Positions 41,942 to 51,743 are shown, numbered from the stretch's first letter. The stretch is DNA of 64,000 nucleotides from JAENVU01 sp963756815 (GCA_963756815.1 CAVWPR010000002.1:124001-188000), one strand, 5' to 3'. Notes: generated by a model from the sequence alone, not told the origin. Translations and numbers: made by a program.

Positions 41942-43376
41942 ATGGGTGGACATGCGTACCTGCACGGCGTCGGCGCGGCCACGCCCGATTGGCGCGTCCC
42001 TGCGGCCGAGATCGGCGCCGCCTGGGGCCGGAGGGGTGGCCGCAGCACGGTGGCCGTCTGCGCGCCCGACGAGGACTGTCTGACGCTCGCGGCCGCCGCC
42101 GCAATCGACGCGCTCGACGCCGCCGGACTCGCGGCCTCCGACATCGACGGCCTCTGGTGGGGATGCACCCGGCCGCCCTTCGCCGAGGGCCCGAGCCACG
42201 CGGTGCTCGCCGCCGCGCTGTCGCTCAGCCCCCGGGCGGCCGGCGCACTCACGAGCGGCTCACCGCACGCGGGCATGGAGGCGCTGCTCGGCGCGGCCGA
42301 CGCGGTGGTCGCGGGCTCGGTCCGCATCGCGCTGGTCGTGGTCTCCGACGGCCTCCGACCCGGGCTCGGCACCGCGTTCGAGGCCCGCACGGGTGCCGGC
42401 GCGGCGGCCGTGGTGCTCTCGGCCGAAGCGGGACCGGCGGCGCTCACCGTCCGGGTCACCCGCTCGCAGCCGCTCCTCGACCGCTACCGCGGCGACGGCG
42501 AGACCGACACCCGCGACCTCTACGACGCTCGGTTGTTCCGTGAGGAGATGTTCCTCCCGCCCGTGCTCGAGGTCTCCGAGCACCTGGCCGCGCTCGACCC
42601 GCGCGTGGTCGCTCCCCGATCCCGACGGTCGGTTGGGGCGCACGGTCGCACAGCAGGTCGGTGCCGCCGAGGTGCCCTCCGCCGACGTCTACGCCGCGAT
42701 CGGCGACACTGCGGCGGCGGCGCCCATCCTCGGAGCGCTCGCCGCGCTGGACGCCGCGGGTGCGGTCGCCGTCGTGGGCACCGGCGGTGGACGCACCACC
42801 GGTGTGGTGCTCGCGGTCGACACCCCGGTGCCCGGCGCGCACGCGGCGGCGCGACACATCGCGGCGGACGGTCGCGCGGCCTCGTACGCGTCGCTCCTCC
42901 GTGCGCGCGGCCAGCTCGTCCCGAGCGGCGAGACGATTCCCATGGGCGTGCCGCCGGAGAGCGCGTTGTTCGCACGGGGGGCCCAGGAGATGGTCCAGCT
43001 CCTCGGCGGTCGATGCGCCGACTGCGGCACGATCAACACGCCCCCGTCGATCCACCCCACCTGCATCGCGTGCGGTGGCTCGAAGCTCGAGCCCGTCGCG
43101 CTCGCCCGTCACGGCGTGGTCCACACCTTCGTCGTGAACCAGACCATGCCCGCCCCGTTCGTCGCGCCGCTGCCGATCGCAGTCGTCGACCTCGACGACG
43201 GCGCGCGCGTGATGCTGCAGGTCGTCGGCGACGGCACCGGACTCGAGATCGGCTCGGAGGTCGACCTCGTGCTGCGGCGCTACGCCCACGAGCGGGGCGT
43301 CCCGGTCTACGGGTACAAGTCGAAACTGCGCAGTCGAGCGTCCCAGCCCGGCGCGTCGGCCGGAGGAGATGCCTGA
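41942..43376 (+). pseudogene. HMG-CoA synthase-like protein fused to Zn-ribbon DUF35 (one frameshift, likely error)
   Basis: About 477 residues when repaired. The thiolase-fold part (GVGAATPDWRVPAAEIG; VCAPDEDCLTLAAAAAIDAL) has LTSGSPHAGMEALLGAADAV at the nucleophile site, again without Cys. An extra C in CCCC near 42615 breaks the frame; repaired it reads VVAPDPDGRLGRTVAQQVG. The C-terminal DUF35 domain keeps all four zinc cysteines (CADCGTIN and CIACGG) and the OB-fold (HTFVVNQTMPAPFVAPLPIA). It overlaps the thiolase gene (TGATG). Same module as at 25138-27756. Confidence 0.85.
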
Positions 43377-44551
43377 TGGCGTGGAACAAGGTGGCGGTCG
43401 TCGGGGCCGGACTCATCAAGATGGGCGAGCTCTTCGAGCAGTCGTACGAGGACATGGCCGCCGGCGCGTTCAACGCCGCCGTCGCGGCCGTCGACAAGGG
43501 CTTCGACCCGAAGGCCGTCGAGGCGGCGTTCGTCGCCACCCAGCGCGGAACCCTCTGGGGGCAGGAGGGCATCGGCGGCAACACCGTGCCCACCGCCATC
43601 GGTCTCGCCGGCATCCCGTGCACCCGCATCGAGAACGCGTGCCCGAGCGGCTCGGACGCGTTCCGCGTGGGCGCCATGGCCGTCGCGTCCGGCGTGCACG
43701 ACCTCGTCCTCGTCATCGGCGTCGAGAAGATGCGCGACAAGTCGACGGAAGAGGGCCTGCTCTCGCGCGCGGCCGCGGGTCACCCCATCTACACGCGCGG
43801 CGAGACCGCGCCGGTGCTCTTCGCCCCGTTCGCGACCCGTCACATGCACGAGTTCGGCACGACGCGCGAGATGCTCGCGGCGGTCGCGGTGAAGAACCAC
43901 CACAACGGCGCCCTGGACCCGTACGCCCACTTCCAGGAGGAGATCACCATCGAGCAGGCGCTCGCGGCACCGGCCGTCTGCTCACCGCTCCACCTGTTCG
44001 ACTGCTGCCCGCAGACCGACGGCGCCGCCGCCGTGCTGCTCGCGCCGGCATCGCGCGCCCACGAGTTCACCGACCGTCCGGTCTTCGTCGCCGGGTTCGG
44101 GGTCGCCACCGACCATCCGTACCTGCACGAGAAGTCGAGCTTCGTCGGCCTGCAGGCCACCGTCGACGCGTCGCAGCGCGCGTACGCGATGGCCGGCGTC
44201 GGACCGTCCGACATCGACATGGCCGAGGTCCACGACTGCTTCACGATCACCGAGATCCTCGACATCGAGGACCTCGGATTCGTCGAGAAGGGCAAGGGCG
44301 GCGTGGCGTCGCTCGACGGCGAGACCGCGCTCACCGGGCGCATCCCGGTGAACACGTCGGGCGGCCTGCTGGCCAAGGGTCATCCGATCGGCGCCACCGG
44401 CATCGCCCAGATCACCGAGTGCTGGTGGCAGCTCCGCGAGGACGCCGGCGAGCGGCAGGTGGCGCTGCGGAACGGCTTCGCGCTCCAGCACAACGTCGGC
44501 GGGCGTGGCTCGGGGGTCAGCGTCGTGAACATCCTCACGAGGAACGCGTGA
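43376..44551 (+). CDS. SCP2-type thiolase
   Basis: A 391-residue thiolase. Nucleophilic Cys in IENACPSGSDAFRVGAMAVA, AEVHDCFTITEILDIEDLG, and the catalytic-His loop GGLLAKGHPIGATGIAQI; the last loop LQHNVGGRGSG lacks the second Cys, as in SCP2-thiolases. The ATG overlaps the stop of the HMGS-like/DUF35 gene, so their products are made in equal amounts and probably associate. The next gene, an enoyl-CoA hydratase, overlaps its stop (GTGA). Confidence 0.93.
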   Translation: MAWNKVAVVGAGLIKMGELFEQSYEDMAAGAFNAAVAAVDKGFDPKAVEAAFVATQRGTLWGQEGIGGNTVPTAIGLAGIPCTRIENACPSGSDAFRVGAMAVASGVHDLVLVIGVEKMRDKSTEEGLLSRAAAGHPIYTRGETAPVLFAPFATRHMHEFGTTREMLAAVAVKNHHNGALDPYAHFQEEITIEQALAAPAVCSPLHLFDCCPQTDGAAAVLLAPASRAHEFTDRPVFVAGFGVATDHPYLHEKSSFVGLQATVDASQRAYAMAGVGPSDIDMAEVHDCFTITEILDIEDLGFVEKGKGGVASLDGETALTGRIPVNTSGGLLAKGHPIGATGIAQITECWWQLREDAGERQVALRNGFALQHNVGGRGSGVSVVNILTRNA

Positions 44552-45366
44552 GCGGAGAGGACGTGCAGCACCTGCACGTCGAGACCGGCGACGACGGCGT
44601 CTGCCGCATCACGCTCGACCGGCCCGAGGCGAAGCACGCGCTGACGGTGGACATGCGGGACGGCATCGTCGACGCGCTCCGTGCGGGCCGTGCCGACCCG
44701 GCGGTGCGCGCGTTCCTGCTGCGCGCGACCGGCGACGCGTTCTGTGCGGGCATGGACCTGGGAGCCTCCACCGTCGCGCAGGCCGGCAAGCCCGGCTTCG
44801 ACCCGCGCACGACCGCCGAGGCGCTGCGGGTCGGCGTCCAGACCTTCATCCGTGAGCTCTGGGAGATGGACAAGCCCACCGTGGCCGCGGTGCACGGCGC
44901 CGCCGTCGGCCCCGGCGCGCACCTTGCGCTCGCCTGCGACTTCGTGGTCACCGGGCCGGCGGCGAAGTTCCTCTGGTCGTTCCACAAGTGGGGCCTCGTC
45001 GCGGACGCCGGTGGCGCGTACCTCCTCCCCCGTCTCGTCGGTCTCCCCCGGGCGAGAGCGATGATCCTGCTCGGCGAGGGCTGCTCGGGCGCCGAGGCCG
45101 TCGACCTCGGGCTCGCCTACCGCTGCGCCGACGACACCGAGGGCGTCGCCACGACGTCCGAGGAGCTGGCGGCGCGCCTGGCCGCCGGCCCGACCCGAGC
45201 CTACGGACTCTCGAAGAAGCTGCTCAACGCGAGCTTCGAGACCGACCTCGCCTCGTCGCTCGAGCTCGAGGCGGCGTACCAGTCGCTCGCCACCGCGTCG
45301 GCCGACCTCGTCGAGGGCATGGTCGCGTTCCGGGAGAAGCGGCCGGCGCGCTTCGAGGGACGCTGA
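44548..45366 (+). CDS. Enoyl-CoA hydratase/isomerase family protein
   Basis: A 272-residue crotonase-fold enzyme: CRITLDRPEAKHALTVDMRD, ATGDAFCAGMDLGAS (CoA loop), AVHGAAVGPGAHLALACD (oxyanion hole) and WSFHKWGLVADAGGAYLLPR. As in the other hydratases here, the Glu pair of rat crotonase is not conserved (FHKWGLVADAGG). Third gene of the HMGS-like, thiolase, hydratase operon, coupled by a 4-base overlap. Confidence 0.92.
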   Translation: MSGEDVQHLHVETGDDGVCRITLDRPEAKHALTVDMRDGIVDALRAGRADPAVRAFLLRATGDAFCAGMDLGASTVAQAGKPGFDPRTTAEALRVGVQTFIRELWEMDKPTVAAVHGAAVGPGAHLALACDFVVTGPAAKFLWSFHKWGLVADAGGAYLLPRLVGLPRARAMILLGEGCSGAEAVDLGLAYRCADDTEGVATTSEELAARLAAGPTRAYGLSKKLLNASFETDLASSLELEAAYQSLATASADLVEGMVAFREKRPARFEGR

Positions 45367-45371
45367 CCACC

Positions 45372-45713
45372 GTGCGGCTGCGGCACGTCGTCCCCGCGGC
45401 GATCGCCGCCGTCTTCGCCGTCGCCGGGCTCGCCGCGCCGACGGTGCCGACGCCCACCGCGACTCCGGTCGTCGTCCCCGCCCTCGACCTCGCACGGCCC
45501 GCGTCCTCGCTGCGGGGACCCCGTCCACGCTGCGGGCCCGCCTCGCGCGCGACCCGTACACGCGGATCTTCCGTCAGCTCCACGACCGCGCCCACCAGGC
45601 CGACGGCGTGCCGCTCGACGACCACACGATCGGCTCGGAGCGCACGAAGGCGAAGGCCACGAAGGACCTCGCGTTCGAGTACGCGATCGATCGCACCGTG
45701 GCCGCCGACGGGA
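45372..45713 (+). pseudogene. Exported protein, 3' end lost at the chimeric junction
   Basis: The GTG at 45372 begins a signal peptide (VRLRHVVPAAIAAVFAVAGL). After a frame change near 45517 come STLRARLARDPYTRIFRQLH and DRAHQADGVPLDDHTIG, then TKAKATKDLAFEYAIDRTVA. This looks like the N-terminal helical (alpha/alpha toroid) start of alginate-lyase or heparinase-II/III-type exported proteins, but that is tentative. Coding ends at about 45713, where the sequence turns into the 3' part of a reversed leuA. The gene's remaining several hundred residues are missing. Confidence 0.6.
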
Positions 45714-45722
45714 GTACCTCGA
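45705..45722. other. Probable chimeric junction between two genomes
   Basis: To the left the plus-strand frame reads IDRTVAADG; to the right the minus strand reads ILAEDGTAIEV of LeuA. Both genes stop matching their families here. Codon choice and promoter style also differ on the two sides. No integrase, target-site duplication or insertion sequence is seen. Confidence 0.75.
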
Positions 45723-47258
45723 TCGCGGTGCCGTCTTCCGCCAAAATCCGCACTACCGCCGGCACGGCCCCGGAGGCGTTCACCTGCCGCTCGACGGGCC
45801 CCCGAGATGTCGGCACGGTAATCGTCACTTTCCCGGAATCCGAGGCTGCCCAGCGGAATCCATTGTCCGGATCGTTGCCGCAGTACACCGATCGCAACAA
45901 TTCCCACAGCATCGCCGCACTGACCTCGGCGCCGCTGTCGTCGGTGTGGCGTTGCACGTGCCGGGCGAAATCGATCTGCAGCCGCCGCGGCAGGTCCAGG
46001 CCGTACTCGCCGTGCAGCAGGTAGGCGATACCGCCCTTGCCGGACTGTGAGTTGACTCGGATCACCGCGTCGTAGGTGCGTCCGACATCGGCCGGGTCGA
46101 TCGGCAGATACGGTATCCGCCAGTCGATTTCGGATTCGCCGACACCAGCCTCGGCGGCCCGGCGCCGATGCTCGGCGAAGCCCTTCTTGATCGCGTCCTG
46201 ATGGGTTCCCGAGAATGCCGTGTACACCAGATCCCCGGCGTAGGGGTGCCGTTCCGGAACCGGCATCCGCGTTGCAGTATTCGACGGTGCGGCGGATGTC
46301 GTCGATATCGGAGAAGTCGATCATCGGATTCACCCCTTGCGCATGCAGATTCAGTGCCAGCGTCGCGATATCGACGTTGCCGGTGCGCTCACCGTTGCCG
46401 AATACGCACCCCTCCACCCGCTGCGCGCCCGCCAGTACCGCGAGTTCGGCGCAGGCAATTCCGGTACCGCGATCGTTGTGCGGATGCACCGACAGGATCA
46501 CCCCGTCGCGCCTGCTCAGATTGCGGTGCATGTACTCGATCTGATCGGCGTACACATTGGGTGTCGCCACCTCCACGGTCGCGGGCAGGTTCAGGATCAC
46601 CGGCCGCTGCGCGGTGGCATCCCACAGATCCGTCATCGCATTACACACCTCCAGGACGAAATCCGGCTCGGTGAGCATGAAAACCTCGGGGGAGAACTGG
46701 AATCGGATATTCGGCCGGGCGCCGGCCAGCCGGGCGATCTCGCGGCCGCCGGCCAGGATCAGCTCCGCCACCTCATCGCGGGAGCGCCCGAGCACCACCT
46801 CCCGCCACACCGGCGCGGTCGCGGTGTACATGTGGATCACGACATCATTGGTGATCCCCTCGACCGATTCCAGCGTGCGGGCGATCAGATCGCGCGCGCG
46901 CGGGGGTGAATACGACCAGCGTGACGTCCGCGGGCGCGAGGTCGGCATCGCGGATCAGGCGGACGAAATCGAAATCGGCCCGCGAGGAACACGGGTACCC
47001 GACCTCGATCTCCTTGTACCCGATCCGGACGAGCATCTCGAACAACCGTCGTTTGCGTCGCGGATCCATCGGTTCGGCGAGTGCTTGATTACCGTCGCGC
47101 AGATCGACGGGAACCCACAGGGGCGCGGCGGTGATCCGGTTCGAGGGCCAGCTGCGTTCGGTCAGCGGTACCGGAACCCGGTGATACACATCGTGATAGC
47201 GATGTGAGGGCATAGTGGACGGCTGCTGGCGATTCCAGGTGATGGCGGGATTGTGCAC
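45714..47258 (-). pseudogene. leuA: 2-isopropylmalate synthase paralogue, truncated and with two frameshifts
   Basis: Catalyses acetyl-CoA plus 2-oxoisovalerate to 2-isopropylmalate, or a related aldol step. The TIM barrel is clear: PLWVPVDLRDGNQALAEPMD, FEMLVRIGYKEIEVGYPCSS, RFQFSPEVFMLTEPDFVLEV, VILSVHPHNDRGTGIACAEL (metal HxH motif in HPHNDRG), VEGCVFGNGERTGNVDIATL. Frames change near 46900 (C5 run) and 46265 (one G extra). The C-terminal regulatory domain stops after AEDGTAIEVL at the junction, losing roughly 80-100 residues. Divergent from a GntR gene, unlike the usual leuA neighbourhood, so it may be a specialised paralogue. Confidence 0.82.
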
Positions 47259-47394
47259 GACGGTCGCTTTCGCGTCGGAGGAAGTGACCGGCGCAGCCCA
47301 GCGACCCGCGAGCGGGGTGCCGGTCGATCAGACCCCGCGGCGGCGGCCGAGGAGAAGCAGTCCCTGTGTCATGTCGGCTACCATAGCGATCGAT

Positions 47395-47419
47395 AACTCC
47401 TCAGACAAGTAGAGAGGTT
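47395..47419. promoter_or_regulatory. Imperfect dyad upstream of gntR-like gene, possible operator
   Basis: AACTCCTC-N9-GAGAGGTT in the divergent leuA/gntR space, with two arm mismatches, ending 7 bp before the GntR-family ATG. GntR/FadR proteins bind such short dyads next to their own genes. Weak; position is the main support. Confidence 0.3.
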
Positions 47420-47426
47420 CGGTCCG

Positions 47427-48095
47427 ATGGCAACGGTGCAGAGGCAACCGCTGGCGGCCCAGGCCGCACAACTGCTGCTCGATCGGATCAAGGCGGGAGA
47501 GTGGCGCCTCGGTCACAAACTCCCCGGCGAGACGACGCTGGCAGCACAGCTGGGCGTCGGCCGATCGACATTGCGCGAGGCCATCCGGGAACTGGCCGGT
47601 CAGGGTGTGCTCGAAAGCCGCCAGGGCGCGGGAGTTTTCGTCACCGCACTCGATATCGCCGAGGAATGGGATGTGGTGCTGCGCCGCGCCGATATCCGCG
47701 CGGTCATCGAGGCCAGGGTGGCGATCGAGGCGGAGGCCGCCGCACTGGCCGCCGGCCGCCGAACCCCCGCGGACCTGCACGGCATGCGCCGGGCGCTGTG
47801 GGCGCGCGCGGAGGCCGGCGACACCGTCGAACATCTCGTCGACGCCGATACCGCCTTCCATCGCACCGTGATCGTCGCCGCCCACAGCGAGATCCTGCTG
47901 CAGCTGTTCGACGCATTCGTCCCGCGTGTGCACCGGGCGATGACCGATATGCTGCGCATCCGGCCGATGGCCGATCCGGCCGCCGATCACCGCGCGCACG
48001 AGCAGCTTTTCGAGGCGATCCGGAGCCGTTCGGCCGATACCGCCGCCCGGGTGAGCCGGGTCCACCTCACCGCGTTGAAGACGGCTCTGGCCTGA
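47427..48095 (+). CDS. GntR family (FadR subfamily) transcriptional regulator
   Basis: A 222-residue regulator. The winged helix at residues 10-75 (LLLDRIKAGEWRLGHKLPGE, then LGVGRSTLREAIRELAGQGV) is followed by an all-helical FCD effector domain with the metal-type His/Asp set in HLVDADTAFHRTVIVAAHSE and DHRAHEQLFEAI. FadR-type proteins respond to small carboxylates. It is divergent from the leuA paralogue, its most likely target. The first gene of the right part with an intact frame. Confidence 0.92.
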   Translation: MATVQRQPLAAQAAQLLLDRIKAGEWRLGHKLPGETTLAAQLGVGRSTLREAIRELAGQGVLESRQGAGVFVTALDIAEEWDVVLRRADIRAVIEARVAIEAEAAALAAGRRTPADLHGMRRALWARAEAGDTVEHLVDADTAFHRTVIVAAHSEILLQLFDAFVPRVHRAMTDMLRIRPMADPAADHRAHEQLFEAIRSRSADTAARVSRVHLTALKTALA

Positions 48096-48322
48096 CCGAT
48101 GAATTCCGTTCCGGCCCACCGTCTGTTGTGGCGAGCGCGCTCGAACCGATACCGAGCACCGGAAGGACATCCGTCATGACCTGGTACTGGCCGTCGTCTT
48201 CGCATGGATCGCCTACGAACGGCGTCCGGGGCGCCGCGGCTGAGTTTCGCCGAAAGCGTGCGGGCCGCAACCCATTCGGGGTGCGGCCCGCTTGCATGCT
48301 CTTCGAGCGACCCGATCGCGGA

Positions 48323-49291
48323 TCAGCCTCCGGTACCGGCGTCGGGTAACGCATCCGGCTCCGTCGACGCCCCGCGCCGATGGTTACCCGGGCTGGTGCC
48401 GAATCGCCGCTTGAAGGCCGCACTCAAACTGAACGCGGTGCCGTAGCCGACCTGGCGTGCGATCGACTCGATGGTCGCATCCGTTCCGCGCAGCAGGTCC
48501 GCCGCCCGTGCCAGCCGCCATTCGGTCAGATAGGCGATCGGCGGATCGCCGACCAGCTCGGTGAATCTGCGCGCCAGCGCGGCGCGAGAAGATCCGACCG
48601 TGGTGGCCAGTTCGGCAACGGTCCAGTCGTGCGCCGGATTGTGCTCGAGCAGCCGCAGTGCCTGTCCGACCATGGGATCGGCGTACGCGCGATACCAGCG
48701 CGGTGCATCCGCTCGCGCGAACCAGGCTCGCAACGCGGCGATCGTCAGCAGATCCAGCAACCGGTCGAGCACACATGCCTGCCCGGGGATATCGCGTCCG
48801 GCCTCGTCGACGAGCATCCCGAGCAGGCGTTCGTCGACCTCGTGGCCGTCGAGAATCGCGCGTTCCGGCAGCGCCCGCAGCAGTCGATCGCTGACGGTGC
48901 CGGCGACCTCGTACGTTCCGGTCACCAGCGCCGTCGTTCCGTCCGGATTGGTTCCCCAGCTGCGAACGCCGAGATCCCAGGTCTCACAAAGCAATTCGCC
49001 ACCCGGAGTGGTCGTGGTCTGGCCCGGGTGCACGATCGCCTGCGGTGGCGTCGACGGATCGTCGGCCACCGTGTACGGAGCCGGTCCGCGAATGATCGCC
49101 ACCGCACCCTGCCCGAGCCGGATCGGCTCCGCATCGTCGGGCACCAGCACGGCCTGCCCCCGTGTGACGACCACGATCGTCAGGGGCGCTTCGTCCTGGA
49201 TCCGCAGCGACCAGGGCGGGTCCAGCAGTGAGCGCATCACGAAGGCGCCGCGGGCACGCGGGCCGTCGAGCAGATCGGCGAGGGCATCCAT
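48323..49291 (-). CDS. AraC family transcriptional regulator (cupin type)
   Basis: A 322-residue regulator. The N-terminal cupin part begins MDALADLLDGPRARGAFVMR, with APLTIVVVTRGQAVLVPDD. The C-terminal double HTH has DWTVAELATTVGSSRAALAR and IESIARQVGYGTAFSLSAAF, ending KRRFGTSPGNHR. The Met at 49291 gives the standard start of this cupin_6 subfamily; an upstream Met at 49381 is in frame. Members usually control an adjacent oxidoreductase; here an NmrA-like gene lies 96 bp upstream on the same strand. Confidence 0.9.
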   Translation of the reverse strand: MDALADLLDGPRARGAFVMRSLLDPPWSLRIQDEAPLTIVVVTRGQAVLVPDDAEPIRLGQGAVAIIRGPAPYTVADDPSTPPQAIVHPGQTTTTPGGELLCETWDLGVRSWGTNPDGTTALVTGTYEVAGTVSDRLLRALPERAILDGHEVDERLLGMLVDEAGRDIPGQACVLDRLLDLLTIAALRAWFARADAPRWYRAYADPMVGQALRLLEHNPAHDWTVAELATTVGSSRAALARRFTELVGDPPIAYLTEWRLARAADLLRGTDATIESIARQVGYGTAFSLSAAFKRRFGTSPGNHRRGASTEPDALPDAGTGG

Positions 49292-49387
49292 GCCTCGACC
49301 ATCGCGCATACCGGCGGGTGCGGCAACCGGGTGCCCGCCGGGTCGCCGGCACCCGGCGAACTCGTGGACGAGGACCGGCATCGACGA

Positions 49388-50293
49388 TCACCGCCGCGCG
49401 GACCCGGCGGCCTCGCCGTCGGCGACCGGCCAGGTACCGGACGCGGCGGTGCGGCGGGCGTAGTCCTCGAACGATGCCGGTGCCCGGCCCAGGGCCTGTT
49501 CGACACCGCCGGCCGTCGCGCTGTTGCGGCCGTCGAGCACCGTCCCGAACAGATAGGTCAGCGATCCGACGATCTCGTCCGGGACGCCCATCTCCGTCAT
49601 CGCGGCGGTGTAGTCGGGCAGCGACACCGGCAGATAGTCGATATCGCGCCCGGTCGCCTCCGCGATCGTGGCGACCGCCTCGGCGAATGTCAGCGACGTC
49701 GGCCCGGTCAGTTCGTAGATCCGGCCGCCGTGGCCGTCCTCGGTCAGAGCCGCCACCACGACATCGGCGATATCGTCGGCGTCGACGAACGGTTCGGTGA
49801 CGGCTCCGGCAGGCAGTGCGACCCGCCCGGCGGCGATCTCCTCGACGAGGAAATCCTCGCTGAAGTTCTGCGCGAACCAGCTGCACCGCACGACAGTCGT
49901 GGCGGGCCCACTCGCCAGCGCGATGTCCTCGCAGCGCTGCGCCTCCGGCTCACCACGCCCGGACAGCAGTACCAATCGGTCCACGCCGGCGCGCCGCGCC
50001 GTGGCCGTCAGCTCGGCGATCGACTCGTCGGCGCCGGGCGCGGCCAGATCGGGTTGATAGGCGATATACGCCGCGCGCGCCCCGGTGAGGGCCCCGAGCC
50101 AGGTCGATCGGTCGGTCCAGTCGAACCGGACCGCCGTGGAACGAGACGCCGGGCGAACCGGGACACCCCGTGCCCCGAGCCGCGCGGCGATCCGCCGCCC
50201 GGTCTTGCCGGCACCACCGAGTACCACGACAGGCCCCATGGAAAATGTTGCGGCGCTGTGCAGTTCATTGCTGTGAGCGATGTTTTCGGTCAT
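49388..50293 (-). CDS. NmrA/NAD(P)H-binding family protein
   Basis: Atypical SDR of 301 residues. The Rossmann motif VVLGGAGKTGRRIAARLGA lies near residue 22, RFDWTDRSTWLGAL follows, VLLSGRGEPEAQRCEDIAL holds the middle, and the C-terminal half has IYELTGPTSLTFAEAVATIA. Such proteins bind NADPH and act as redox sensors or quinone/ketone reductases. I use the ATG at 50293; an ATG at 50239 (MGPVVVLGGAG) is also plausible. Divergent from tyrS (167 bp). Confidence 0.88.
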   Translation of the reverse strand: MTENIAHSNELHSAATFSMGPVVVLGGAGKTGRRIAARLGARGVPVRPASRSTAVRFDWTDRSTWLGALTGARAAYIAYQPDLAAPGADESIAELTATARRAGVDRLVLLSGRGEPEAQRCEDIALASGPATTVVRCSWFAQNFSEDFLVEEIAAGRVALPAGAVTEPFVDADDIADVVVAALTEDGHGGRIYELTGPTSLTFAEAVATIAEATGRDIDYLPVSLPDYTAAMTEMGVPDEIVGSLTYLFGTVLDGRNSATAGGVEQALGRAPASFEDYARRTAASGTWPVADGEAAGSARR

Positions 50294-50459
50294 GAAACCA
50301 GTACACCCGGATGCGCCCGGATCGGCCATGGCCCGGACGCTCACGAACATACGCGAGCGTCCACCGCCCCGCCGCGGGCGCTTCCCGACCGGTCGTGCGC
50401 CCTCCGCCCGGGCGGACCCAGCGCGGACCGGCGGTGTCCGTGCGGAAAGATGGGGGAGC

Positions 50460-51743
50460 GTGAACGCCGACATCATCGACGAACTGAGCTGGCGTGGGCT
50501 GATCGCGCAGTCCACCGATCTGGATGCCCTGCGGGCCGAGGCCGCGAAGGGCCCGATGACGCTCTATGCCGGCTTCGATCCCACCGCGGCCAGCCTGCAC
50601 GCCGGACATCTGATTCCGTTGCTGACCCTCAAACGGTTCCAGCAGGCCGGGCATCGCCCGATCGTGCTGGCCGGCGGAGCCACCGGCCTCATCGGCGATC
50701 CGCGTGACGTGGGCGAGCGCGTCATGAACTCCACCGACACCGTCGCCGACTGGGCCGATCGCATCCGCGGCCAGCTCGAGCGCTTCGTCGACCTGAACGA
50801 TTCGCCGACCGGCGCGATCATCGCGAACAATATGGACTGGACCGGCAACCTCGGGACCGTGGACTTCCTAAGGGATATCGGCAAGCACTTCTCGGTGAAC
50901 GTGATGCTCGCGCGCGAGACGGTCAAGCGCCGCCTCGACACCGACGGCATCTCCTACACCGAATTCAGCTACATGCTGCTGCAGGCCAACGACTTCGTGC
51001 AGTTGCGCCGAGCCCACGACTGCCGCCTGCAGGTCGGTGGGTCCGATCAGTGGGGCAACATCATCGCCGGCGTGGAACTCAACCGCCGCCTCGACGGTGA
51101 ACAGGTCCACGCCCTGACGACACCGCTGGTCACCTCCGCCGACGGCAAGAAATTCGGTAAGTCGACCGGTGGCGGCAGTCTGTGGCTCGATCCCGATATG
51201 ACCAGCCCCTACGCCTGGTACCAGTACTTCGTGAACACCGGCGACGCCGACGTGGTCCGCTACCTGCGCTGGTTCACCTTTCTCGATCGCGATGAGCTCG
51301 CCGAGCTGGAAACCGCCACGGCCGAACGCCCGCACGCGCGGGAGGCACAACGCCGCCTGGCCGCGGAGATGACCACCCTGGTCCATGGCGAAGCCCACAC
51401 CCGATCGGTCCAACTCGCCAGCCAGGCCCTTTTCGGCCGCGGCGAACTGCAGGATCTGGACGAGCTCACACTGGCCTCGGCACTGTCGGAGGCCGCGGGA
51501 GAAGGAATGGTCGCCGAATCCGCACCTGATTCCACGATCGTGGATCTGCTGGTGGCCGCAGGTCTGTCCGAAGGCCGGGGCGCCGCGCGCCGAGCGGTGG
51601 CCGACGGCGGGGCATCGGTGAACAACGTCCGTATCTCGGACCCCGAGTGGATTCCGTCCGACTCCGATTACCTGCACGGACGGTGGCTGGTCCTGCGCCG
51701 CGGCAAGAAGAATTTCGCCGGCGCTCGCCGAGCCGGCCACTGA
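50460..51743 (+). CDS. tyrS: Tyrosyl-tRNA synthetase
   Basis: Class I synthetase of 427 residues charging tRNA-Tyr. HIGH-type motif HAGH at residues 47-50, KFGKS at 231-235, tyrosine-binding YAGFDPTAASLHAGH and QVGGSDQWGN, and a C-terminal S4 RNA-binding domain (STIVDLLVAAGLSEGRGAAR). The GTG start follows GGGGGAG. In M. tuberculosis tyrS (Rv1689) also precedes the TPR, HAD, tlyA, nadK and recN genes; here the rRNA operon lies in between. Confidence 0.97.
   Translation: MNADIIDELSWRGLIAQSTDLDALRAEAAKGPMTLYAGFDPTAASLHAGHLIPLLTLKRFQQAGHRPIVLAGGATGLIGDPRDVGERVMNSTDTVADWADRIRGQLERFVDLNDSPTGAIIANNMDWTGNLGTVDFLRDIGKHFSVNVMLARETVKRRLDTDGISYTEFSYMLLQANDFVQLRRAHDCRLQVGGSDQWGNIIAGVELNRRLDGEQVHALTTPLVTSADGKKFGKSTGGGSLWLDPDMTSPYAWYQYFVNTGDADVVRYLRWFTFLDRDELAELETATAERPHAREAQRRLAAEMTTLVHGEAHTRSVQLASQALFGRGELQDLDELTLASALSEAAGEGMVAESAPDSTIVDLLVAAGLSEGRGAARRAVADGGASVNNVRISDPEWIPSDSDYLHGRWLVLRRGKKNFAGARRAGH

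Noticed and set aside
45600..45800. Recent horizontal transfer or genomic island boundary instead of a chimera
   Set aside because: No integrase, IS, tRNA target or direct repeat at the join, and two coding sequences are cut at the same point.
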